This document shows positions 25,361-35,972 of a stretch of 64,000 nt of DNA, one piece after another. Under the pieces are notes generated by a model, which ran no database searches, was not told the DNA's origin, and worked only from the letters and a program-made list of their open reading frames with translations. The position numbers were made by a program, and so were the translations under genes. The stretch lies in contig NZ_LAZS01000011.1 of NCBI RefSeq assembly GCF_002007205.1, forward strand, positions 186,001 through 250,000. The letters run 5' to 3'. How positions within the stretch are numbered: position 1 is the first letter of the stretch; every line of letters starts with the position of its first letter. The stretch comes from Ensifer adhaerens. Lineage in GTDB: Bacteria; Pseudomonadota; Alphaproteobacteria; Rhizobiales; Rhizobiaceae.

Positions 25361-26290
25361 ATGAAGAAATTCGTGCTCAGCACAGCGCTGGCGATGATGA
25401 TGTCGACGGCGGCCCATGCCGAGACCATCGGCGTATCCATGGCCCTTTTCGACGACAACTTCCTGACGGTCTTGCGCAACGGCATGTCCGACTACGCCAA
25501 GACGCTCGACGGCGTCGAACTGCAGATCGAAGACGCGCAGAACGACGTTTCGAAGCAGCAGAGCCAGATCCAGAACTTCATCGCCGCCGGTGTAACCGCC
25601 ATTATCGTCAACCCGGTCGATACCGATGCGACGGCAGCCATGTCGAAGATCGCCGCAGACGCCGGCATACCGCTTGTCTACGTCAACCGCGAGCCGGTCA
25701 ACGTCGACACGCTGCCGGAAAAGCAGGCTTTCGTCGCGTCGAACGAGCAGGAATCCGGCACGCTGCAGACGCAGGAAATCTGCAAGATGCTCGGTGGCAA
25801 GGGCAAGGCCGTCGTCATGATGGGCGAACTCTCCAACCAGGCCGCCCGCATGCGCACCAAGGATATCCACGACGTGCTTGCGACCGACCAGTGCAAAGGC
25901 ATCGAGATCGTCGAGGAGCAGACCGCCAATTGGTCGCGCACGCAAGGCTCGGACCTGCTGACGAACTGGCTATCGGCCGGTCTTGAGTTCGATGCCGTCA
26001 TCTCCAACAACGACGAAATGGCGATCGGCGCCATCCAGGCGCTGAAGGCCGCGGGCCGTTCGATGGACTCCGTCGTCATCGGCGGTATCGACGCGACGCA
26101 GGACGCGCTTGCGGCCATGGCTGCGGGCGACCTCGACGTGACCGTGTTCCAGAACGCCGCCGGCCAGGGCAAGGGCTCGGTCGATGCAGCACTCAAGCTC
26201 GCCAAGGGCGAACCGGTCGACAAGAAGGTCTATATTCCCTTCGAACTGGTGACCAAAGACAACCTCGACAAGTACCAGGCGAAGAACTGA
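25361..26290 (+). CDS. mocB: Rhizopine/inositol-type periplasmic binding protein
   Basis: A type I periplasmic sugar-binding protein of 309 aa delivering substrate to the ABC importer encoded downstream. A Sec signal peptide (MKKFVLSTALAMMMSTAAHA) is followed by ETIGVSMALFDDNFLT. NPVDTDATAAMSKIAADAGIPLVYVNREPV, AVISNNDEMAIGAIQALKAAG and VIGGIDATQDAL are standard family segments. ATG 25361 has GGAGGAG upstream and is the only start giving a signal peptide. MocB of S. meliloti binds rhizopine; the neighbours here make the same ligand likely, though inositol is an alternative. Confidence 0.88.
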   Translation: MKKFVLSTALAMMMSTAAHAETIGVSMALFDDNFLTVLRNGMSDYAKTLDGVELQIEDAQNDVSKQQSQIQNFIAAGVTAIIVNPVDTDATAAMSKIAADAGIPLVYVNREPVNVDTLPEKQAFVASNEQESGTLQTQEICKMLGGKGKAVVMMGELSNQAARMRTKDIHDVLATDQCKGIEIVEEQTANWSRTQGSDLLTNWLSAGLEFDAVISNNDEMAIGAIQALKAAGRSMDSVVIGGIDATQDALAAMAAGDLDVTVFQNAAGQGKGSVDAALKLAKGEPVDKKVYIPFELVTKDNLDKYQAKN

Positions 26291-26300
26291 TCGCCTCAGT

Positions 26301-26328
26301 CGGGAGCGCGGGAAGACCCGCGCTCCCG
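26301..26328 (+). terminator. Strong hairpin after mocB
   Basis: CGGGAGCGCGGG and CCCGCGCTCCCG form a perfect 12-bp stem with AAGA loop, ten bases after the mocB stop. With no T-run but very high stability it probably protects mocB mRNA and lowers read-through to the ATPase gene, giving the excess of binding protein common in such operons. Confidence 0.6.
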
Positions 26329-26455
26329 CTCAAAACTGCAGGTCCGACCGCAAATGTCTGCGTCCAATGGATGCCGCAGGCGGTAGAATAGGCTGGTCAC
26401 CCGCCAGCGATGAGGACTTTCCGCGACAGCCGGAAACGACGGGGAGGCAAGGAAC

Positions 26456-27997
<1,542 letters not shown>

Positions 27998-28031
27998 GCG
28001 AAGAGCCACCCGACGAAAGGGAGGAATGAAA

Positions 28032-29057
28032 ATGGACACCAATATCGCTGCACAGGGAGCGGGCACGCAGCTTTCCGGCGCCAAGCGCCGCCTGCCCCCC
28101 GAATTCAACATCTTCCTGGTGCTGATCGGCATCGCGCTTGTCTATGAGGTGCTGGGCTGGATCTTCGTCGGCCAGAGCTTTTTGATGAACCCGCAGCGCC
28201 TGACGATCATGATCCTGCAGGTTTCGGTGATCGGCATCATCGCCGTCGGCGTCACCCAGGTCATCATCACCGGCGGCATCGACCTCTCCTCGGGCTCCGT
28301 CGTCGGCATGACGGCGATGATCTCGGCGAGCGTCGCCCAGGCCTCCACCTGGCCGCGCGCACTCTATCCGTCACTCACCGACATGCCGGCGATCGTCCCG
28401 ATCGGGCTTGGTATCGGCATCGGCCTGCTCGCCGGCTTCATCAACGGCCAATTGATCGCCCGCACGAAGATCCCGCCCTTCATCGCCACGCTCGGCATGA
28501 TGGTGTCGGCGCGCGGCATCTCCAAGTGGTACACCAAGGGGCAGCCGGTTTCCGGTCTTACCGACCAATTCAACTTCATCGGTACCGGCATCTGGCCCGT
28601 GGTCGTCTTCCTGGTGGTCGCGCTGATATTCCACATCGCGCTGCGCTACACCCGCTATGGCAAGTTCACCTATGCGATCGGCGCCAACGTCCAGGCCGCC
28701 CGCGTCTCAGGTATCAACGTCGAAGCGCACCTGATCAAGGTCTACGCGATCGCCGGCATGCTCGCTGGCCTTGCCGGCGTCGTCACGGCCGCCCGCGCCC
28801 AGACCGCACAGGCTGGCATGGGCGTGATGTACGAACTGGACGCGATCGCCGCGACCGTCATCGGCGGAACCTCGCTGACGGGTGGCGTCGGCCGGGTCAC
28901 CGGCACGGTCATCGGCACCATTATCCTCGGCGTGATGACCTCGGGCTTCACCTTCCTTCGGGTCGACGCCTACTACCAGGAAATCGTCAAGGGCCTGATC
29001 ATCGTCGCTGCCGTCGTCATCGACGTCTATCGACAGAAGAACCGCAAGAAGGCCTGA
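28032..29057 (+). CDS. Sugar ABC importer permease (RbsC family)
   Basis: An inner-membrane permease of the ribose/inositol type with about eight to ten hydrophobic segments. VGVTQVIITGGIDLSSGSVVG, ARTKIPPFIATLGMM and TVIGGTSLTGGVGRVTGTVIG are hallmark segments of RbsC-like proteins. ATG 28032 is seven bases after GGAGG and is preferred to ATG 28026, which is too close. It is the last gene of the moc uptake unit and is followed by a strong terminator. Confidence 0.92.
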   Translation: MDTNIAAQGAGTQLSGAKRRLPPEFNIFLVLIGIALVYEVLGWIFVGQSFLMNPQRLTIMILQVSVIGIIAVGVTQVIITGGIDLSSGSVVGMTAMISASVAQASTWPRALYPSLTDMPAIVPIGLGIGIGLLAGFINGQLIARTKIPPFIATLGMMVSARGISKWYTKGQPVSGLTDQFNFIGTGIWPVVVFLVVALIFHIALRYTRYGKFTYAIGANVQAARVSGINVEAHLIKVYAIAGMLAGLAGVVTAARAQTAQAGMGVMYELDAIAATVIGGTSLTGGVGRVTGTVIGTIILGVMTSGFTFLRVDAYYQEIVKGLIIVAAVVIDVYRQKNRKKA

Positions 29058-29097
29058 TCCTTAACAAGAAATACTCTCCTCCCAGTGAAGCCAACTG

Positions 29098-29133
29098 GCC
29101 GGGATGACGAAAGTCATCCCGGCATTTTATTTT
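29098..29133 (+). terminator. Rho-independent terminator of the moc transport operon
   Basis: GCCGGGATGAC, GAAA loop and GTCATCCCGGC form a perfect 11-bp stem followed by ATTTTATTTT. This is a textbook intrinsic terminator 40 bases after the permease stop. Confidence 0.9.
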
Positions 29134-29272
29134 GCTGCGAAGGCTATTCTTATGCGCCCAAGGCGTTTTTCCACATATGCTTGGCGCGCAGGGCTGCCCC
29201 AGCGCACGCGCTCTGGCAAAATCCTTGGCGATGCACTATATGGCAGGCGTTCAAAACTATTGGAGACTTCCC

Positions 29273-29395
29273 ATGTTGTCGCAGCGCAAGCTTGCGAGCC
29301 AGTTTCAGCCGCGTTTCGTTCTTCAGCTTTGGAACGCGATGCTGCGGGTACAGACCCGCGAGACAGCTTCCCTCTTCGGCCAGCGCGGCCGCTAA
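29273..29395 (+). CDS. Possible 40-residue small protein
   Basis: A short frame beginning MLSQRKLASQFQPRFVLQLW and ending SLFGQRGR lies alone in a 350-base gap. GGAG stands eight bases before ATG 29273. The peptide is basic, with no membrane segment or domain I recognise. Composition looks more protein-like than the overlapping frames, but conservation cannot be checked here, so it is a tentative gene. Apart from this frame and the terminator, 29058-29487 shows nothing. Confidence 0.3.
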   Translation: MLSQRKLASQFQPRFVLQLWNAMLRVQTRETASLFGQRGR

Positions 29396-29487
29396 AGACA
29401 CGCCTGCTCACCCCGTCCACAGAGGCAAGGCAACACCTTGCCGGACGAGGTTTGCAGCGGCTCTTGTCGCCTCCTCTGCGATCGTAC

Positions 29488-29934
29488 TCAAGACATTTTG
29501 GTATACACGTCGAGATGGTCGCTGGAGACGAATCCGTTGCGACGGTAGAACTCGGAAACCTTGCCAACCCGCTGTGAGACCAACCAAATCCTTTCACAGC
29601 CTGCTTTTCTTGCGACGTCCGTGATTGCGGCGAGCAGGGCGGTCCCGACCCCTGCCCCTTGAGCTTCCGGCAAGACCGCAATCTCCTCGACGTAGAGCAA
29701 CCGGCCCTTATGGTGGCGGCGCCATGTGCCGATCGCAAATCCGACAGGTTGCGCCGCATCCCACGCAGCGGCCGCAATACGCCGTGGGGCTGCCAAAAGC
29801 TGCGAAACACGTTCCGTGGCTGCCTCGACTGACCAGTCTTCGTTCCACGGGGGCGCGGAGTAGGCTCGAGAGAGAATATTCGCGGCCGCCTCGAGATTTG
29901 CCTCACCCAGGGGCACGATCGGAATTGACTGCAC
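29488..29934 (-). CDS. GNAT-family N-acetyltransferase
   Basis: A 148-aa acyl-CoA-dependent acetyltransferase of unknown substrate. The acetyl-CoA site is VEEIAVLPEAQGAGVGTALLAA (motif A, QGAGVG), preceded by VGFAIGTWRR and followed by IWLVSQRVGKVSEFYRRNGF (motif B). The GTG start at 29934 is supported by GGAAGGGG at good spacing. It stands alone between the moc terminator and the SARP-type regulator, transcribed on the opposite strand. Confidence 0.85.
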   Translation of the reverse strand: MQSIPIVPLGEANLEAAANILSRAYSAPPWNEDWSVEAATERVSQLLAAPRRIAAAAWDAAQPVGFAIGTWRRHHKGRLLYVEEIAVLPEAQGAGVGTALLAAITDVARKAGCERIWLVSQRVGKVSEFYRRNGFVSSDHLDVYTKMS

Positions 29935-30264
29935 TCAAACCCCTTCCAACACCTGCCCAACGCACAGCCGGCTGCACACGGTCACTGCGTTCATTGGGCT
30001 CACCACGACACTAACCACAAGATGCATATTCGCACTGGGCCTGCATATCCTACGGCGCATCGCGATCAATTTGCAACCAATCTACTTCAATCAAGGCCAT
30101 GAAAACTGGGGTGTTCGAGCCAGGCCATGAAATCCCAACCCGAATTTGATATGACCTTCTAGTTGAGTTTCAACCAAATCTGGCACAAACTGACAGGACC
30201 TTGATACGGTTGCGTTCTCTTCACCGGAGTGCCTTCCGTTTGCGTTTGCGACATAAGGGGCGGC
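29935..30264. other. Divergent promoter region, GNAT / SARP-type regulator
   Basis: No gene seen. The stretch contains two copies of AGGCCATGAAA about 24 bases apart (near 30096 and 30120), which could be a protein-binding repeat. Promoters for both divergent genes must lie here; none was assigned. Confidence 0.4.
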
Positions 30265-32214
30265 ATGGGTTTCAGTTTGCACACATTCGGCGGATTGAAA
30301 CTTCTCGACCCGAGCGGGAGCCAGGTTGCGTTTCCCGAGAAGGGCATGTTGATCCTTGCCTACTTGCTGACCTGCCAAAACTATGGCGCCGATCGCCAGA
30401 CGCTGGCCAGGTTCTTGTGGGGCGACGATGACGATGCGGTTTCGCTCTCGACCTTGCGGAAGACCGTGTCCCGAATTCGGCAGCGTCAGGAAGAACTTGG
30501 CGCCCAGTTCCTTTCCTTCTCGAAGCACCTGATCTACGTGGATCCGGCGTCTCTGTCGCTTGATGACCTATCGTTCGAGAAGGACGAACCGACAGAGCCA
30601 TTCTTGAGACTGATACACCTCTGCGAACTGCTGAGCAGGCCATTCCTGGGAGCGGTGACCTGCGAGAGCCGACGCTACTACGAATGGCTTGCAAATCGGC
30701 AAGGTTTGCACACGGCCCTTCTCAGGGATGCCATGGAGACAGCGTTTCGGATCGCTCGCACGGCCAGCGAATACGAGATCGTGAAGGATGCAGCTTTGCT
30801 GCTCTTCCGCGCGGAGCCTTACGACCCTGACACCCTTCAGCTGCTCCTGAAGGTCTTCAATGCGGAAAGGGAAGTGGAGGATTTCAGGCAGCTTATCGAG
30901 CAAAGGCGCGCCGCGATCTCGCGTGGTATCGACGCGCTGAACCTGGCGGTAGACAAGCGTCATGAAGACGCCACCGCGCGCGTAGCGGCAGGCACAACCG
31001 TTCAGGGCGTTGACGATGCCCATCTTGCCGTCGAGCCTGCTGTCGCGCCGAAGACGAGGTTCCCCAAGCTGGTGCTGCTTCCTCCGCGAAATCAATCCAG
31101 CAGTCCGGAAGCGGGTGTAATGGCCGCCTCCCTGATAGAGGACATTACGATCGGCTTTTGCGCCTTCAACAGCCTGCAGGTCATCGCGCCGCATTCAGCC
31201 ATTCGAATTGGGCGCTACCAGGAAGACAAGGTCTCCTTCTTCGAAAACAATTCCGTCACCTATGTGCTTGATACCCGCATCAGTACCATTGGCGGCGAGG
31301 TAACGTTGTTCGCACAACTCGTCTTCGTTCCCGACAATGAGATCACCTGGGCCGCGAGATTTGGACTTGGCCAGATTGATCTGGTTCGCGATAGGCGCAC
31401 ACTTTCACGTCGCATCGCCCTATCCGTCTCAAACGAAATTGAACGACATGAAACGACGCGGGCTTTTCTTGAGCTGAACCCGGTTGCATACCACCGATAT
31501 CTTGTCGGCAAACAACACCTCAGCCGGCTGACGCTGCCGAATTTGCGCCTGGCGCGCGAACAAATGAAAGCCGTCCTGGAATCAAGTCCCGATTTCGCGC
31601 CGGCGCTGAGCGCAGTTGCCCGCACCTATTCGAAAGAGTGGCTGTTGACCGCGCGTGGCAACATCGATCTCCTGAAGGCGGCCGAGGCGTCTGCGGCCCA
31701 TGCCATGAAGGCAAGCGGGGATCTGGCGGACGGCTATCGCGAGTTCGGCGTCGCCAAACTGCTGCAGGGCGCTTTTGACGAGAGTGCCGGCGCCATGGAA
31801 CTGGCGGAAATCCTGGGGCCGCACTATGCCGACGTCATAGCAGACCACGCCGATACGATGGTTCATTGTTCTCGCCCTGCCGTGGCCCTGGAGAAGATCG
31901 AGCGCGCAATCGAGCTTAATCCCATAAGTCCGGACGCCTATCTTTGGACCGCAGCTGGGGCCAACTATGCACTCAGCAAGTTCGAGGACTCGCTGGATTA
32001 CATCAGCAAGATGGCGGACCCGAGCCTGGCCGACAGACTTTCGGCTGCGAACTGGGCCATGCTCGACCAGCTCGACCGGGCGCAGTTTTTTGTGCGCAGG
32101 GTTCGCGAATCGAACCCGGCTTTCGATGTCGATCAATGGTTGGCCGCGGTTCCATCAAAGGAGCAGTGGCACAAAGATCTCTACCGAGAGGGATTGAAGA
32201 AAGCAGGCTTTTAG
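30265..32214 (+). CDS. SARP/BTAD-type transcriptional regulator with TPR region
   Basis: A 649-aa cytoplasmic regulator. Residues 1-95 resemble the OmpR-like winged helix of SARP activators (LHTFGGLKLLDPSGS, KGMLILAYLL, TLRKTVSRIRQRQ). Residues 105-240 look like a bacterial transcriptional activation domain. Around 270-400 is a TolB-like segment (LVLLPPRNQSSSPEAG, LIEDITIGFCAFNSLQVIA) as in several adenylate-cyclase-like regulators, and the remainder is TPR-like helices. ATG 30265 with AAGGGG is chosen over GTG 30229. The signal is unknown; the small gene just downstream is a natural candidate target. Confidence 0.75.
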   Translation: MGFSLHTFGGLKLLDPSGSQVAFPEKGMLILAYLLTCQNYGADRQTLARFLWGDDDDAVSLSTLRKTVSRIRQRQEELGAQFLSFSKHLIYVDPASLSLDDLSFEKDEPTEPFLRLIHLCELLSRPFLGAVTCESRRYYEWLANRQGLHTALLRDAMETAFRIARTASEYEIVKDAALLLFRAEPYDPDTLQLLLKVFNAEREVEDFRQLIEQRRAAISRGIDALNLAVDKRHEDATARVAAGTTVQGVDDAHLAVEPAVAPKTRFPKLVLLPPRNQSSSPEAGVMAASLIEDITIGFCAFNSLQVIAPHSAIRIGRYQEDKVSFFENNSVTYVLDTRISTIGGEVTLFAQLVFVPDNEITWAARFGLGQIDLVRDRRTLSRRIALSVSNEIERHETTRAFLELNPVAYHRYLVGKQHLSRLTLPNLRLAREQMKAVLESSPDFAPALSAVARTYSKEWLLTARGNIDLLKAAEASAAHAMKASGDLADGYREFGVAKLLQGAFDESAGAMELAEILGPHYADVIADHADTMVHCSRPAVALEKIERAIELNPISPDAYLWTAAGANYALSKFEDSLDYISKMADPSLADRLSAANWAMLDQLDRAQFFVRRVRESNPAFDVDQWLAAVPSKEQWHKDLYREGLKKAGF

Positions 32215-32339
32215 TACGCCTTGGACCGAACTCCTAAAGACCGCCTAAGGCTTTGAATCAATGACATCTTTCTGTTTCACGTGGCCTCGCACGGAACCGG
32301 AATATTCTCGTCTGCAATCGTAAAGGGGGAAGTAAACCA

Positions 32340-32558
32340 ATGGCTACAGTTGTGGTTATCAGCATAGCAGGTGAAGAAGGGCTCTGGGTCGCCGACTTGG
32401 ATGCCCGCAGCGTTGTTCCTCTCGACCCGCCTCAAACGGGAGCGCTCAAGACCGTGACGGATCTTCGCGCAAGCGGCGCGATCGTGACGAAAGGGGTGAA
32501 CGTGGCGGTGGTCGTGAAGTCCGCGGCGGCTGCGTCCTCAGGCCACTACGACGGCTAA
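32340..32558 (+). CDS. Small hypothetical protein, 72 residues
   Basis: A short protein beginning MATVVVISIAGEEGLWVADL and ending SSGHYDG. AGGGGG lies nine bases before ATG 32340, and the amino-acid composition is natural (Val/Ala-rich with charged turns). No domain, signal peptide or membrane helix is evident. It follows the SARP-type regulator by 125 bases on the same strand. No function can be assigned. Confidence 0.55.
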   Translation: MATVVVISIAGEEGLWVADLDARSVVPLDPPQTGALKTVTDLRASGAIVTKGVNVAVVVKSAAAASSGHYDG

Positions 32559-32748
32559 CCAGTACGACTTGCTCGCCTAAAGGCGGACCTGATGCGCGGC
32601 GCTGTCGTATCCAGACAGCCTCGCGCATCGACTGCGGTCCCCGCTAACCAAGTCTTGACCTGCGGACTGGCGCCAATCCTTGGAAACGACAGCCCGATTG
32701 CCAAATGCGCGGGCTGTTGGGCCGTTGAGGAAAAACGTCCACGGCTCG

Positions 32749-34128
32749 TTATGCCGCCGGGAACAGGATGGTTACCTTGAGGCCACAGCCATCTGCACCC
32801 TCGCTGAGGCTGGTCGTCGCGCCGTAAAGCTCGGCAATCTCCTCGACGATCGGCAGGCCGAGCCCTGAGCCCGGCGCTTCGCTGCCGCCACGCTCGAAAC
32901 GCCTGAGCACCGTCTCGCGCAATTCTGGCCGGATGCCCGGCCCGTTGTCCTCCACTTCCAGCGACACCGAACCGTCCCGCGCAAAGACGCGGCTCGTCAC
33001 CTCCGCGCCTCGGCCGGCATAAATCAGCGCATTGCCGATCAGGTTCTTGAGCATCTCACCGACAAGCAGCGGCTCTGCGCGGATGAAGGCCTCGCCCTCG
33101 CCGTCAAAGCCGAGATCGATATCCGCGTCCCCGGCCGCGGGCACGTGTTCGGCCGTAATCTCCCGCACGAGTTCGACCAGATCGACGCGCTCCAGCGAAC
33201 GGGTCTCGTCCTTGCCGGCCGCGTCGATCTTCGCCATCAGCAGCAGTTGTCCCAGGATACGCTCGGCATTGGCAACCGCCTCGTCGGCCTTCTTTACCGC
33301 GCTTCGCGTCTCCTCGATCGAGCCGGCGCGTTGCGCCAGGGCGAGTTGCGTGCGGATGATGGCGAGCGGCGTGCGCAACTGGTGGCTGGCATTGCCGGTG
33401 AAGTTGCGAAGCGCATCGAGCGCCGACTGCAGGCGCCCCATGAAGGAATTGACCGTGTCGACGAGGCCCTGGACCTCGTTCGGAACCCGCTCGCCGATCG
33501 GATGCAGGTCGTCCGGACTGCGCTCCGAGATCGCGTCGCCCAGCCTGTAGAGCGGACGCAACGAAAACGTGACAGCGATCCAGACGATCACGGCCGCACC
33601 GGCGATCATCATGCCGAGGCGCAGCGCCGAGCGCACGAGAATGGTCTGCGCCAGGTGCCGGCGCGCGATCGTCGTTTCGGCAACCGTGACCACGAAGGGC
33701 ACCGAATTGATGCCGGTCGAGGCAGAGCGGCGAAGGGCGGCGATGCGGATCGGCTCGCCGCGGAAGACCGAATCCGCAAAGGTGGTCGATGCTCCCGGTT
33801 CCTCCGCCAGTGACGGCAGCGTCTGGTAGCCGGTGATGAACTGGCCGGGCGGCCCGTCGACGCGATAGAACACCCGGTCCTGCGCGGCCGAGGTCAGCAT
33901 TTCCAGGGCGACATAGGGGATATCGACTTCGAGCGATCCGTCCTCCGCCACGACCACGCGCTCGGCGATCGCCAGCGCCGAGCCGGCAAGCACGCGGTCG
34001 GAGACGACGTTGGCGGTCGTCACCGCCTCGCGGTAGGTATCCGTCAGCGCGATGACCCCGATGACCACCGTTGAGATCAGCAGCCAGCCGAGCAGGCGCC
34101 GGCGGAGGGAGTAGACCGTCGCCCTCAT
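32749..34128 (-). CDS. tctE: Sensor histidine kinase, TctE-like
   Basis: The membrane sensor of a tricarboxylate-responsive two-component system. A transmembrane segment at about 13-29 and another at 170-190 flank a 140-residue periplasmic domain of the TctE N-terminal type. HAMP follows, then HisKA with NASHQLRTPLAIIRTQ (His249), and the ATPase domain with NLIGNALIYAG, DNGPGI and GSGLGLPIVEEIAELYGA. Length 459 aa is typical. Its start overlaps the stop of the response-regulator gene (ATGA). The tctCBA transporter 2.7 kb away is the likely target. Confidence 0.9.
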   Translation of the reverse strand: MRATVYSLRRRLLGWLLISTVVIGVIALTDTYREAVTTANVVSDRVLAGSALAIAERVVVAEDGSLEVDIPYVALEMLTSAAQDRVFYRVDGPPGQFITGYQTLPSLAEEPGASTTFADSVFRGEPIRIAALRRSASTGINSVPFVVTVAETTIARRHLAQTILVRSALRLGMMIAGAAVIVWIAVTFSLRPLYRLGDAISERSPDDLHPIGERVPNEVQGLVDTVNSFMGRLQSALDALRNFTGNASHQLRTPLAIIRTQLALAQRAGSIEETRSAVKKADEAVANAERILGQLLLMAKIDAAGKDETRSLERVDLVELVREITAEHVPAAGDADIDLGFDGEGEAFIRAEPLLVGEMLKNLIGNALIYAGRGAEVTSRVFARDGSVSLEVEDNGPGIRPELRETVLRRFERGGSEAPGSGLGLPIVEEIAELYGATTSLSEGADGCGLKVTILFPAA

Positions 34129-34802
34129 TCCGGCCCGGCCGCCTTGTCGAGATAGTAGCCGATGCCGCGGGCGGTGCGCACGGTCAGTCCGTGCGGCGCG
34201 AGCCGCTTGCGCAGCCGGCTGACATATTGCTCGATCGCATTCGGGCTCAGGTCGTCGTCGAAACCGGTCAGCGACTGCATGATCGCATCCTTGGCGACCA
34301 CCTTGCCGGCGCGCATGAACAGGAGTTCAAGAAGACCGAGCTCGCGCGCCGGGATCTCGATCGGCGCACCGCCGGACGAGAAGCTGCGGGTATTGAGATC
34401 GAGAGAAACGCTGCCATAGCTGACCGTCGAGGCCCTGAGGCCCGCCTGTCGGCGCAAAAGCACGCGCACGCGGGCTTCGAGTTCGCCGACGTCAAAAGGC
34501 TTGATCATGTAGTCGTCGGCGCCGAGATCGAGCCCCTTGATGCGCTCTTCAGGCGCACCCCTTGCCGTCAGGATCAGCACCGCTGCGCGGTTCTGCCGCG
34601 CGCGCATCGCCCTCAGCACATCGAGGCCATCCATCTCCGGCAGGTTAAGATCGAGAATGACGAGGTCGAACGTCTCGGTTGCCGCCACCGCATGCGCAGA
34701 CGCGCCGTCGCTGACGACATCGACGGCGTAGCCCGCGCCACGCAAGATGGCCGACAGGCCCTCAGCTAGGTCCTGGTTGTCCTCAACAAGCAAGATACGC
34801 AA
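34125..34802 (-). CDS. tctD: Response regulator, OmpR/TctD-like
   Basis: A 225-aa OmpR-class regulator. The receiver domain has the acidic pair in LLVEDNQDLAEG, phosphoacceptor Asp51 in VILDLNLPEMDG, Thr in LILTARGA and Lys in DYMIKPFDVGELEARV. The winged-helix output domain (about 125-220) has ARELGLLELLFMRAGKVV and IEQYVSRLRKRLAPHGL. It is first in a two-gene operon with tctE. It probably binds the ATGTCAGCT tandem repeat before tctC; that link is inferred from repeat geometry. Confidence 0.92.
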   Translation of the reverse strand: MRILLVEDNQDLAEGLSAILRGAGYAVDVVSDGASAHAVAATETFDLVILDLNLPEMDGLDVLRAMRARQNRAAVLILTARGAPEERIKGLDLGADDYMIKPFDVGELEARVRVLLRRQAGLRASTVSYGSVSLDLNTRSFSSGGAPIEIPARELGLLELLFMRAGKVVAKDAIMQSLTGFDDDLSPNAIEQYVSRLRKRLAPHGLTVRTARGIGYYLDKAAGPE

Positions 34803-34879
34803 TTATCATCACTCCCCCGACCACCTTATCCGCCGATGCCTTGCTTGTGAACGGTGCGCCACTGAGGCATTGTGGATTC

Positions 34880-35947
34880 ATGCAGTTCTTGATTTCTTTT
34901 CTTTTTTTCGCCCTTTGTCCCCAGTTGCTCCTGGCGGCCCCAATCATATTCCCGTCTCTTTCTGGCAAACCGGATGCGCGCACCCTGGTCGTCTATTCCT
35001 CGCTCGACGAGCCCCTGGCAAAACCGATGATCATCGGTTTCCAGCGGGCCAATCCGGATGTCGCCGTGCGTTATGAGGACATGCTGACCGGAGAAATCTA
35101 CGATCGCATCATCAAGGAGACCGACGCCGGAATGAAGACGGCAGACTTTGCCTTTTCTTCCGCCATGGACCTGCAAGTCAAGCTCAGCAACGACGGATAC
35201 GCCCAGCGCAGCGATCTGCCGATGAGCGACCGTTGGCCGGCCTGGGCCAACTGGCGCAACACGGCTTATGCGCTCACCTTCGAGCCCGCGGTCTTTGTCT
35301 ACCACAAGCCAAGCTTCGCCAAGGAAAAGCCGCCATCGACGCGCGCCGAATTTGTCGATTATCTGAAGCGCCAGGGGGCGGCCGTCTTCGGCAGGATCGG
35401 CACCTACGACATCGAGCGGTCCGGCGTCGGCTTCCTCTTCATGTCGCGCGACCAGGAACAGTTCGGCGATATCTGGGACGTCATTCAGGCCATGGGCGCG
35501 GCCGGCGTCAAACTCTACTCGACGAGCGAAGCAATCCTCGAGCGCGTCGCCGACGGACGCTTCGTGCTCGGCTATAACATCCTCGGATCCTATGCGGCCG
35601 ACTGGGCGGCACGTCATCCGGATGTGGGCATCGTTCTGCCGAAGGACTACACCGTGGTGATGTCCCGCATCGGTCTGGTTCCGCAGGCCGCTGCCTCGCC
35701 CGACCTCGGCCGACGCTACCTCGAATTCTTCATGTCCAAGGAAGGCCAGACGATCATGGCGCGGGAGTTGCAGATCCCGGCCGTCAGCCCCGAGGTCGCC
35801 GGCGAGAACACCGCCAACACCATGCAGGAGATGCTTGGCGGCCAATTGCGCCCAGTCCCGGTGAGCCCGGGCCTGATGGTCTATCTCGATCAGGTCAAGC
35901 GCTCACGGCTCATCGCGAAATGGAACGAGGTGCTGCGGCTCCATTGA
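34880..35947 (+). CDS. Extracellular solute-binding protein adjacent to TctDE
   Basis: A secreted binding protein of the iron(III)/spermidine-type ABC family. MQFLISFLFFALCPQLLLAA is a Sec signal peptide. The mature part shows LVVYSSLDEPLAKPMIIGFQ, VRYEDMLTGEIYDRII, FVYHKPSFAKEKPPSTRAEF and SPDLGRRYLEFFMSKEGQ. ATG 34880 gives the signal peptide; upstream codons from 34841 add only a hydrophilic stretch. No ABC permease or ATPase accompanies it. It is divergent from tctDE across 77 bases, an arrangement suggesting it supports ligand sensing by TctE rather than transport. Confidence 0.82.
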   Translation: MQFLISFLFFALCPQLLLAAPIIFPSLSGKPDARTLVVYSSLDEPLAKPMIIGFQRANPDVAVRYEDMLTGEIYDRIIKETDAGMKTADFAFSSAMDLQVKLSNDGYAQRSDLPMSDRWPAWANWRNTAYALTFEPAVFVYHKPSFAKEKPPSTRAEFVDYLKRQGAAVFGRIGTYDIERSGVGFLFMSRDQEQFGDIWDVIQAMGAAGVKLYSTSEAILERVADGRFVLGYNILGSYAADWAARHPDVGIVLPKDYTVVMSRIGLVPQAAASPDLGRRYLEFFMSKEGQTIMARELQIPAVSPEVAGENTANTMQEMLGGQLRPVPVSPGLMVYLDQVKRSRLIAKWNEVLRLH

Positions 35948-35972
35948 CGACGGTGGGGCAGAGGGCGCGGCG

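Noticed and set aside
32689-32717. ACAGCCCG/CGGGCTGT hairpin between the 72-residue gene and tctE as a terminator
   Set aside because: Only 8 bp with a 13-base loop and no T-run on either strand; too weak to annotate.
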